The notes beneath the pieces were generated by a model that saw only the letters and a list, made by a program, of their open reading frames with translations, had not been told where the DNA came from and ran no database searches. 64,000 nucleotides of DNA, from assembly GCF_001887595.1 (NCBI RefSeq), contig NZ_CP017480.1:4244001-4308000 (forward strand), written 5' to 3'. Made by a program: the position numbers and the translations under genes. Shown here piece after piece: positions 17,150-25,193 of this stretch. This stretch comes from Luteibacter rhizovicinus DSM 16549 (GTDB taxonomy: Bacteria > Pseudomonadota > Gammaproteobacteria > Xanthomonadales > Rhodanobacteraceae). How positions within the stretch are numbered: the first letter of the stretch is position 1; each line of letters starts with the position of its first letter.

Positions 17150-18277
17150 ATGAACGAGGCCGTCTTCGACGTCGCCATCATCGGCGGAGGCATCGCCGGA
17201 ACGTCCGTAGCAGCCAATCTGGCCTCCCATGCGCGGGTGCTGGTGCTGGAACGGGAAACCCAGCCGGGCTATCACGCGACGGGCCGCTCCGCGGCGCTGT
17301 TCTCGGAGATCTATGGCAACGCGGCGATTCGCGCCTTGACCCGGGCCAGCCGCGCCTTTCTGTTCGCGCCGCCTGCGAGTTTCGCCGAGGCGCCCCTGGT
17401 GACGACGCGCGGTGCGCTGTACGTCGCCACCGCCGAACAGCTGACAACGCTGGAAGAGTTCGCTTCGCTGCCCGACGTCGCCGCCGGCACTCGCCGGGTG
17501 GATGCGCGCGAGGCGCGCGCGCTGTCACCCAGCCTGCGCGATGGCTATGTCGCCGCCGCGGTCTACGAGCCGGAGGCGCAGGATGTCGATGTGCATGCCC
17601 TGCACCAGGGCTATCTGCGGTCCTTGCGCGAGCGCGGTGGGCGACTGGTGAACAACGCCGGCGTCAGCGCGATCCAACGGGAGGACGACAGGTGGTCGAT
17701 ATCCACCGACGCCGGCATCTTCCACGCCAGGGTCCTGGTCAATGCGGCCGGCGCCTGGGTGGACGAAATCGCCGCGTTGGCCGGCGCGTCACCTATCGGC
17801 ATTCGACCGCTGCGACGCACCGCCTTCATGGTCGACGCGCCCGTGGGGAGCGACTGCGATCGCTGGCCGATGACGATCGACATCGATGAGCAGTTCTACC
17901 TGAAACCCGATGCGGGCCGCTTGTTGCTGTCACCGGCCGACGAGACTCCCAGTGCGCCATGCGATGCCTTGCCCGACGACATGGACATCGCCATCGCGGT
18001 AGACCGCATCGAGCAGGCGACGACTCTCACGATCCATCACGTGCGGCAGAAATGGGCGGGCTTGCGCAGCTTCGTCGCCGACCGCAGTCCGGTTATCGGT
18101 TACGACCCGGCAGTGGCGGACTTCTTCTGGATCGCCGCGCTGGGAGGCTACGGTATCCAGACGGCACCCGCCGTTGGTCGCCTCGCTGCCGCGCTGATCC
18201 GTCGGGAAGCCGCGCCCGCCGACCTTCAGGCGCTCGGGCTGCCATTGGCATCGATCGCACCGGAGCGCTTCGCCTAA
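17150..18277 (+). CDS. FAD-dependent D-amino-acid/glycine oxidase-type dehydrogenase (DAO family)
   Basis: 375 aa. The N-terminal dinucleotide motif is VAIIGGGIAGTSVAANLA, followed by LVLERE and GYHATGRSAALF (the family's His/Ser-Gly flavin contact). The C-terminal motif GYDPAVADFFWIAALGGYGI closes the FAD site. Such enzymes oxidise amine substrates, often D-amino or N-methyl amino acids, to imines. It is coupled to ridA upstream. Its stop overlaps the stop of the convergent serine hydrolase gene (18274-18277). Confidence 0.85.
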   Translation: MNEAVFDVAIIGGGIAGTSVAANLASHARVLVLERETQPGYHATGRSAALFSEIYGNAAIRALTRASRAFLFAPPASFAEAPLVTTRGALYVATAEQLTTLEEFASLPDVAAGTRRVDAREARALSPSLRDGYVAAAVYEPEAQDVDVHALHQGYLRSLRERGGRLVNNAGVSAIQREDDRWSISTDAGIFHARVLVNAAGAWVDEIAALAGASPIGIRPLRRTAFMVDAPVGSDCDRWPMTIDIDEQFYLKPDAGRLLLSPADETPSAPCDALPDDMDIAIAVDRIEQATTLTIHHVRQKWAGLRSFVADRSPVIGYDPAVADFFWIAALGGYGIQTAPAVGRLAAALIRREAAPADLQALGLPLASIAPERFA

Positions 18278-19890
18278 GGCTCTCCAGCCGGAGTGAACTG
18301 CAGATCCTGGTAGTCCCAACTGAAGTCGGCCACCGGCGATACGGCTTTCATGCTTATCCTGTCGACACGCCCATCGGGCTTGAGGGCGAAGGTGACGTAC
18401 GCATCTTCATAGCCCGGCGTGGAGAAGCGCGTGCGGAACGTGTCGTGTTGCACGTGTTCGAGCGCGCCGTCGAGGCCGGGCGAGCGATCGAAGCGGATCG
18501 ACAGGGCGTTTCCGGTCTTGCCGATCGTGATCGTGCCGTACCAGGGGTCTTTGTAGACACCGACGTAGCCGGCCATGGGCAGTGACGGACCCTGCCCCGG
18601 ATGGCTCGCCTTCGTGCTGGTGGCGACTGCCTGCCGTGCCTCAGCCTCCTCCTGCCGCATCACGCCCTGGTAGCTGGCGATCCAATCCGGCGACGGCAGG
18701 TCCAGAAGCGTGTCCAGCAGGTGTTCGCGCATGGCAAACAAGGTGCCGGCGTCCTCCGAATTGATCATCACGGCGAACGCGACGCGCCTATCCGGAATCA
18801 ACACGACAGCGGAAATACCGCCGAGCACGCCGCCGAGGTGGGTGACGATCTTGTGCCCGCGATAGTCGCGCACTTCGAAACCCAGCGCGTAAGCGAGAAA
18901 ATTCGGATCGGCGAGCGCCAGCGACGCCGGCCCGGGCGTGATCGGCATCAGCGTGTGCGGCGTCCACAGCGCCGTCGACGCCGCCGGGCTGAACAAGGAC
19001 TTGCCGTCGGGCATGACACCGCGATCGAGCTGCACCCGCAACCACTTGCCCATGTCGTCGGCGCTGCTCATCAGCGCGCCGGCCGGTGCGAAGGCATCAC
19101 CCTACATGACGTTGGTGAGAACCGAGGGTGGACCGAATCCACGCACCGGCCCGGCGATCTTCGCGTGCAGCGATACCTGGTCCGCCACCTTCGCATCGAT
19201 GCTTACCTGGGTGTCCCGCATCCCCAGCGGATCGAGGATGCGATGCTGCACGAAGGTCTCCCAGCGCTGGCCGCTGACCGCTTCGAGCAGTTGTCCCGCG
19301 GCGATGTAAAGCACGTTGTCGTAGTCGTAGCTCGCGCGAAACGAGTGCACCGGCTTCAGGTAGCGGATCGCATGCACGAGCTCTGCCCGTGAGCGGTTGG
19401 TCTGGGGCACGAGCATCAGGTCGCCCTCCCCCAGCCCCAAACCACTGCGATGCACGAGGAGATCGGTGACCGTCATCTCGCTGGAGGTGTAAGCGTCGTA
19501 CATGCGGAAGCCCGGGAGCTTGTCCTGGACACGGTCGCTCCATCGCAGCTTGTCCTGGTCGACCAGCATGGCGAGAGCGGTACTGGTGAACGCCTTGGTG
19601 TTCGAGCCGAGCGGAAAGACGGTATGCGCATCCACCGGTGCTGCCTTACCGAGCGTCCTTACACCATAAGCGTGGGTCGAGGTGCTCTTGCCGTCCACGA
19701 CGACCACGGCCATCCCCGGCGTCTCGAAGGCCTTCATGGCCCGGGTGGCGTAAGCATCGAGGTCGGCCGAGGCTATCTTGCCCGACGCTGCCGATGCCGC
19801 CGCCGATGCGGCCGGCGCAGCGACGCACCACATCAGCCCTAAGAGGGCGGCGACCAGCGCGGGGAACCGTTTCGGCCTCGCCATGGTCAT
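18274..19890 (-). pseudogene. Serine hydrolase (class C beta-lactamase/S12 family) interrupted by one in-frame amber codon
   Basis: One frame runs 538 codons from ATG 19890 to 18274, apart from a TAG at 19104-19102 (codon 263). The first part has a signal peptide, the SxxK catalytic motif FPLGSNTKAF (Ser96, Lys99) and the YxN motif (YDYDN). The second part continues with GDAFAPAGALMSSADDMGKW, a standard segment of the family, and the C-terminal domain. Both halves look intact and no frame change is needed. It is either a fresh nonsense mutation, readthrough, or a sequence error; CAG to TAG is the simplest path. The first half alone keeps the SxxK and YxN motifs but lacks the rest of the fold. 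Confidence 0.85.
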
Positions 19891-20807
19891 CCCTTCGGCG
19901 AAGGACGGCGCTTGCGCGTCGTGCCACCGGCTTTCTTCGCTGTCGGCTTCGACGGAGGCCGCTCACCGGCCGCCGGCGCCTCGACATAACCGACGAATTT
20001 CTGCCTGAGCTGCGTGGTGTCGCCGATACGCTCGAAGCGGTCACCCATCTCGTTGCTCACCGCGCCGATCAGCAGACTGAACAAGCTGTTGGCTGCACTG
20101 AAGTTATGCCATGCCCGATGGTCGTCGATCGGCAGCATGAGTACGTGATCGGTGAGTTGCCGCGCCCAGTAGCACGGCGTATCGGTGATGATCACCAACG
20201 GAATGCCGCGCTGGGCTACTTCCTCCGCCAGCAGGCGGAAGTGCCGCGAGTATCGGCGGAAATCGATCAGGACGACGCAGCTTTGCTCGGTCGAGTCGAG
20301 CAGGACATCGGCATACGCGCCATCGAGGCCGTCAGCGAACGACGTGCGCGGCTTGACATGCTGCAACAGGCTCGCGAGACCCATGCCAAGGAAACGGCCG
20401 TGGTGAAAGCTGGTCACCGACACCCGATCGGCCTGGACCAGCAGGTCGACGATGGCTGTCCACTCACGTGTCGTGGTCAACGCATGAACAGCCGTCAGCC
20501 CGCGGATCTCCGACTGCAGCGCCTCCGAAGGAGACGCCGCCTGGGCACCACCCGGACTGCTATACAACTGCAGCCATGGCGCGCCACCGCGCAACTCCTC
20601 CTTGAGCTCGGCCAGGCCGGCATAGCCCAGGTTGCGCAGGAACCGACCCACCGTCATCGGACTGACGTCGACCTTCTTGCCCAACGACGCCGCCGTCTCG
20701 AACGGAATGCTGTCGATGTTCTGCAGCAGGTGGGAAGCTATTTTTTGCTCAGCCGTGGTGAAGCTGTCCCAGCGGCTTTTCAGCTTCTTCTTGATGTCCT
20801 TGCTCAT
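19887..20807 (-). CDS. RpiR/MurR-family transcriptional regulator
   Basis: 306 aa. An N-terminal RpiR helix-turn-helix (about 1-75: FTTAEQKIASHLLQNIDSIP, GKKVDVSPMTVGRFLRNLGY) is followed by a SIS sugar-isomerase-like domain (about 115-255). MurR-type members respond to amino-sugar phosphates or murein metabolites. The protein ends in an unusual Lys/Arg/Pro/Gly-rich tail of about 28 residues (for example KKAGGTTRKRRPSPKG), not part of the SIS fold. It sits within a minus-strand operon of peptide genes, with ATGA overlap to the interrupted hydrolase, and is the likely local regulator. Confidence 0.87.
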   Translation of the reverse strand: MSKDIKKKLKSRWDSFTTAEQKIASHLLQNIDSIPFETAASLGKKVDVSPMTVGRFLRNLGYAGLAELKEELRGGAPWLQLYSSPGGAQAASPSEALQSEIRGLTAVHALTTTREWTAIVDLLVQADRVSVTSFHHGRFLGMGLASLLQHVKPRTSFADGLDGAYADVLLDSTEQSCVVLIDFRRYSRHFRLLAEEVAQRGIPLVIITDTPCYWARQLTDHVLMLPIDDHRAWHNFSAANSLFSLLIGAVSNEMGDRFERIGDTTQLRQKFVGYVEAPAAGERPPSKPTAKKAGGTTRKRRPSPKG

Positions 20808-20817
20808 CGTCTTCTGC

Positions 20818-22128
20818 TCACCGAGTCATCACCATCGCCGGTTCCACGGATCCGTGTCGTTCCACGTCCCCCAACCGGCGACCAAGCATATACAGGAGTG
20901 TCGCGGAAATGCCCGCGACCGCACCGATCAGGACAAAAAACCAGCCATGCGCCAGCGAACTCCATAACGTACCCAGTGCGCCAGCAAGCAGGTTGCCGAA
21001 GAATCCGGCGAAGAACCACGTAGCAATACTGGTCGCACGAAAACCGTCCGGCGCCAGGCGCCCGAACAACGCCAGGCCGACCGGAAGGATATAGAGCTCA
21101 CCAACCGTGAAGACCAGGAACCAACCGAACAACCACAGCCAGCTCGCACGCGTTCCATGGAGATCGTTCCACGCCGCGACGGCACCCAGCGCAACGAAGG
21201 ACATCCCCACGATGGCAGCACCAAACGCCATCTTGCCCAGCAGCGAGGTTTCGACACCGCGACGGGCCAGGCGTGACCAGCGGGCAACCAGGAACGGCGT
21301 GAACGCGAACACCGCGAGCGAATTGATCGACTGGAACCACGTCATGGGGATAACCCAGCCCGAGGCCAGCTGCCGGTCGATGCCGGTGTCTGCCCACAAG
21401 GCGATCGTATTGCCGTTCTGCTCGTACGCGCCACGGAAGACCACCACGATCGCCGCGATGCCGATCAGCAAGGCGAAGCGATCGCGCGCTGCACGGTCCA
21501 ACGGCGGCCTCGATGCGCGCATGGCCGCACCGCGCGCCGGCTCGGCCGGCAGGTAGCGTCGGCCAGCCAGATAGATCACCAGCGACAGCAGCATGCCGAT
21601 GCCAGCCGCTGCGAAGCCCCAGTGCCAGCCATAGACCTCGCCAAGCGTGCCGCACACCAGAGGGGCGAGAAAGCCACCCAGATTGATACCCACGTAGTAG
21701 ATGTTGTAAGCGCTCTTGCTGCGCACGTCACCATCGCGGTAGAGCCCTTCGATCTGGCTGGCCAGGCTCGGCAGGAACAAACCGTTACCGAGTGCGATCG
21801 TTACCAACGCCGGATAGAACAGCGCTTCGGACGACATCATGAAGTGCCCCAGCGCCATCGCGGTGGCACCGATGACCACCGCGTTGCGCTTGCCGAGCCA
21901 GCGGTCGGCCAGCACGCCGCCGAAAATCGGCGTCAGGTAGACGAAGGCCGCATAGGCACCGTACACCAGCGAGGCGTACTCCTGGCCCATGTCCAGGTGC
22001 TTGGTCATGTAATAGACCAGGATCGCGCGCATGCCGAAGAACGAGAACATCTCCCACATCTCGGTCAGGAACAGCACGCTCAGGCCGCGCGGGTGTCCGA
22101 ACCAGTCAGTGCTCCTCACCGGCCTCAT
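20818..22128 (-). CDS. POT/PTR2-type peptide transporter (MFS)
   Basis: 436 aa with about 12 transmembrane helices. The PTR2 signature FGGVLADRWLGKRNAV is present and an E-x-x-E motif opens TM1 (TEMWEMFSFFGMRA). In most proton-coupled oligopeptide transporters that motif is ExxER; here the Arg is Met, so coupling may differ. It is expected to import di- or tripeptides. The ATG at 22128 overlaps the epimerase TGA (ATGA) and is preferred over ATG 22161. The microcystin pathway transporter MlrD is also reported as PTR2-like. Confidence 0.85.
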   Translation of the reverse strand: MRPVRSTDWFGHPRGLSVLFLTEMWEMFSFFGMRAILVYYMTKHLDMGQEYASLVYGAYAAFVYLTPIFGGVLADRWLGKRNAVVIGATAMALGHFMMSSEALFYPALVTIALGNGLFLPSLASQIEGLYRDGDVRSKSAYNIYYVGINLGGFLAPLVCGTLGEVYGWHWGFAAAGIGMLLSLVIYLAGRRYLPAEPARGAAMRASRPPLDRAARDRFALLIGIAAIVVVFRGAYEQNGNTIALWADTGIDRQLASGWVIPMTWFQSINSLAVFAFTPFLVARWSRLARRGVETSLLGKMAFGAAIVGMSFVALGAVAAWNDLHGTRASWLWLFGWFLVFTVGELYILPVGLALFGRLAPDGFRATSIATWFFAGFFGNLLAGALGTLWSSLAHGWFFVLIGAVAGISATLLYMLGRRLGDVERHGSVEPAMVMTR

Positions 22129-23135
22129 CGGGGCGAACCCCACAGGCTTTCGGGACACCATATCTTGCCGTCCTCATAGGTTGCAGCCGGGCTACGGTCC
22201 GTGGTCAGGAACGTCGGCCCATCCAGATCCACCACGTCGCACAACTGCCCGACCACGAAGGCGGGCGCCATGGCCAGCGACGAACCGGACATGTTCCCCA
22301 CCATCAGGTCGAAACCGAGTTTGCGCGCTTCGCTCGCCAGCGCCAACGCCTCGGTAAGACCGCCGCATTTGTCCAGTTTGATGTTGATGATATCGGCGCG
22401 ACCGAGCACGTTCGGCAGATCGTGGCGATCCTGCACGCTTTCGTCCGCAGCGATGCGGATCGGACTATCCAGGCCATCGAGCCACGCTTCATTGCCGATC
22501 GGAAACGGCTGTTCCACGACATCGACCCTCGCCGCGACCAGTGTCGGCAGCAGGCGCGCGAACGAATCGCGCGTGAACCCCTGGTTGGCATCGACCATCA
22601 GCCATACGTCGGGCCGTGCCGCACGCACGGCGAGCACGCGCTGCGCGTTGAACTCGTCGTCGGTAAGCTTGAGCTTGATGGCGCGGGCACTCGTGTAGGC
22701 GATCGCGCGATCAGCCATGATCCCGGGTTCGTCGGCGCCTACGGTGAACGTGGTCACCAGGGCCTGCGGCGGTTCCTGTCCGGCCCGTTCCCACACGAAC
22801 TCGCCGCTACGCTTGGCTTCGAGGTCCCACAACGCACAGTCGAGCGCGTTGCGGGCGCCACCCGCCGGTAACAGAAGCTGCAGCTCCTGGCGCGTCATTC
22901 CTGCTTCGATCCTTGTCCTGAGCGCCTCGACCTGCGCCAGCATCGAGGTTGGCGTATCGCGCTTGTAGTAGACGCCAAGACCTTCGCCACGCCCGACAAG
23001 GTCACCATCGCGCAGCGTGACCACGACGGCCTCGAAAGCCGTGAAGGTGTAGCCGGTAATGTGGAACGGTGCCTTGGTCGGCCACTTTTCGATACCCGCC
23101 TGCAGTTGCAGGCGGGTACGTGGATTGCTTTGCAT
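22125..23135 (-). CDS. Dipeptide epimerase / N-acetyl-D-glutamate racemase-like (enolase superfamily)
   Basis: 336 aa. Catalytic pieces of the muconate-lactonising subgroup are visible: the KxK pair (Lys154, Lys156), metal ligands Asp182 (MVDANQG), Glu208 (VEQPF) and Asp231 (ADES), and the opposite base Lys253 (NIKLDK). Relatives epimerise L-Ala-D/L-Glu from murein or other dipeptides, or racemise N-acetyl-glutamate (DgcA type). Coupling to a POT transporter and an RpiR regulator supports catabolism of imported dipeptides carrying a D-residue. Exact specificity cannot be read. Confidence 0.85.
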   Translation of the reverse strand: MQSNPRTRLQLQAGIEKWPTKAPFHITGYTFTAFEAVVVTLRDGDLVGRGEGLGVYYKRDTPTSMLAQVEALRTRIEAGMTRQELQLLLPAGGARNALDCALWDLEAKRSGEFVWERAGQEPPQALVTTFTVGADEPGIMADRAIAYTSARAIKLKLTDDEFNAQRVLAVRAARPDVWLMVDANQGFTRDSFARLLPTLVAARVDVVEQPFPIGNEAWLDGLDSPIRIAADESVQDRHDLPNVLGRADIINIKLDKCGGLTEALALASEARKLGFDLMVGNMSGSSLAMAPAFVVGQLCDVVDLDGPTFLTTDRSPAATYEDGKIWCPESLWGSPR

Positions 23136-23156
23136 GACGACTCCGAATGCGTTCGC

Positions 23157-25163
23157 TCAATAACGAGCGCTGAAGCTGACCAGACCGAAGACCACGATGA
23201 ACCAGGCCAGATAGACGGCCGCAAGGGCCAGCAGGGTTTCGCCAATGAGCACCCACCGACCGCGGCGAGGCGCCATCCAGGCCCGCACCGCGTGCACAAC
23301 GACCGCGACGGCGCCGATCAACCCCACGACACCCAGGACATAGAGCACGTAAAGCCAAGGCGTGATCGTGCCCTGCACCAGCGGCACCGCATTGGTCGCG
23401 GTCAGCACCACGAGCAGCACCAGCCAACCGAACACCGCGGCAAACAAGGCCAGCGCGCCCAGGCGCGACGGGCGTCGCGTGCGAATCTGTGCGGACGTCA
23501 GATGCAGTTCGTGACGGTAATGCCTGCGCACCCCCCGCCCCAGCGGCCAGCTCACCAGCGTGATCACCACGATCAGCAGCGAAAGCGACGCCAGCCAACG
23601 CACCGAGCCCAACGACCGGAAACCCGTCGCCGGCTGGAACACGAACACGGGCGGCTCGGCATCCGTGGCCCAGTAGCGAATCGCGCCCTGCGCATCGGTG
23701 ACGAAGGCCAGCTTCCGGCTACCGTTGACCTCGCGGTAGGTCAGCGGTCCCACCTCGCGCCAATGCAGCGGTACACCCGCGTCGCTGGTCAAGGCCGACA
23801 CCGCGATGGTGTCGTCGGGCATGGCCACAACGCTGATCTGGGTCAACAGGTAGAGAGGGCGCATCGCGCTTTCGTTGCGACGACTGGACTGGTACCACCC
23901 GGCCACCCGTGCCGCATCGGCCTTCGCACTCGACACGGTCGGCGGCGCCGGCGTGCTGTCGGGAAAATAACGATCGAGGAAAGCGCGGAACATGGCGGCC
24001 CGGATCACGCCAGCCCCACCCTCGTTCCCCGCACTGTTCATCGAGATGAAGAAACCCACGTGGGCGTCGAGCATCAGATGCAAGTCGGTGTGGAAATAGT
24101 CGAGGTCGCCCGCATGCCCGACGATGCGCTGACCATGGCTATCCTCCTGGTAAAAGCCGAGATCGAATCCGTTGAGCCCCGGCGCCGCCGTGCGCTGCGG
24201 GCTGTGCATCTGCGCGACCGTGGCCGGCTGAAGGATTCGCGATCCGTTGTAACTCCCACCCTCGAGCTGAGCGATCATGAAGTGCGACATATCGATCGCC
24301 GTACTGCTCATGCCGCCGGCGGGAACGGGATTGACCACCTCGAACGATTGGGCCTCACCCGACGAGGAAGTCAGATAACTGCTCGCCATCAACGGCGCCA
24401 GCGCGCCCTGCACCGGCTGATCGTTGGTGGAATGCTGCATGTCCAGCGGCGCAAAGATGTGCTGCCGGACATAGTCTTCGAAACGCTCACCCGATACGCG
24501 TTCGACGATGTAGCCAGCCACGCCGCATCCATAATTGGAATAGGCCACGATCTGGCCTGGCGGAAAGATACGCGCGGGCACATGACTCTTCAGGTACTCA
24601 CCAAGCGTCAACGGGTGGGTCCCCACGGCGGTGATGAGACCTTTCGCGCTTTCCTCGAATCCCGGCGTGTGCGTCATCAGGTCGCGCAGGGTGATCGGCT
24701 TGCCGTCCAGCGGAGGAAGCGTGAAATCCAGATAGCTGTTGACGTCGCGATCGAGATCCAGCTTGCCCTGCTCGACCAGTTGCATGACCGCCGTCCACGC
24801 GAAGAGCTTGGATGTCGAGCCGGGACGAAACAGCGTGGTTTCCGGTGATGGACGCGCCAACGTCTTCAGGTCGGCATACCCGTAGCCTTTGGCGAAAACC
24901 ACTTTGCCGTCCTTGACCACGCTGATCACGGCGCCAGCGACATCGCCCCGCTGGAGTGCAAATGGAAGTAAACCATCGAAGAACGTCGACAGGTCCCTGC
25001 CCGTCAGCGCGGGTGCCGCATCGGCCTCGGCCGCCTCTGCGACAGCGGGTGTCGATGCCGGCTTGACGGGCGCGGGAGCGAGCGGCTGTGGCACCTGCGC
25101 CGACGCGACGCCTATCCCGCACGTGATGACGAGGGCCGCGATGGTCCTGGTATAGCGATTCAT
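23157..25163 (-). CDS. Secreted/membrane serine hydrolase (beta-lactamase S12 family) with C-terminal membrane domain
   Basis: 668 aa. It has a signal peptide (MNRYTRTIAALVITCGIGVASAQ) and a Pro/Ala-rich linker. The beta-lactamase-like domain at about 60-420 carries SxxK in FRPGSTSKLF (Ser116, Lys119) and YSN in YSNYGCG. The C-terminal region, from about residue 500, has four predicted membrane helices. ATG 25163 is preceded by GGGAG at good spacing, so it is preferred to ATG 25175. The family hydrolyses or transfers peptides, often with D-residues; MlrB of the microcystin pathway belongs to it. It lies between the TonB receptor and dipeptide epimerase genes. Confidence 0.85.
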   Translation of the reverse strand: MNRYTRTIAALVITCGIGVASAQVPQPLAPAPVKPASTPAVAEAAEADAAPALTGRDLSTFFDGLLPFALQRGDVAGAVISVVKDGKVVFAKGYGYADLKTLARPSPETTLFRPGSTSKLFAWTAVMQLVEQGKLDLDRDVNSYLDFTLPPLDGKPITLRDLMTHTPGFEESAKGLITAVGTHPLTLGEYLKSHVPARIFPPGQIVAYSNYGCGVAGYIVERVSGERFEDYVRQHIFAPLDMQHSTNDQPVQGALAPLMASSYLTSSSGEAQSFEVVNPVPAGGMSSTAIDMSHFMIAQLEGGSYNGSRILQPATVAQMHSPQRTAAPGLNGFDLGFYQEDSHGQRIVGHAGDLDYFHTDLHLMLDAHVGFFISMNSAGNEGGAGVIRAAMFRAFLDRYFPDSTPAPPTVSSAKADAARVAGWYQSSRRNESAMRPLYLLTQISVVAMPDDTIAVSALTSDAGVPLHWREVGPLTYREVNGSRKLAFVTDAQGAIRYWATDAEPPVFVFQPATGFRSLGSVRWLASLSLLIVVITLVSWPLGRGVRRHYRHELHLTSAQIRTRRPSRLGALALFAAVFGWLVLLVVLTATNAVPLVQGTITPWLYVLYVLGVVGLIGAVAVVVHAVRAWMAPRRGRWVLIGETLLALAAVYLAWFIVVFGLVSFSARY

Positions 25164-25193
25164 GAGCGCTCCCATGCCGGGCTGGCGGGCGAC

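Noticed and set aside
18274..19890. Two separate genes instead of one interrupted serine hydrolase
   Set aside because: Both parts are in the same frame, complementary parts of one S12 fold, and the conserved segment continues directly after the stop codon.
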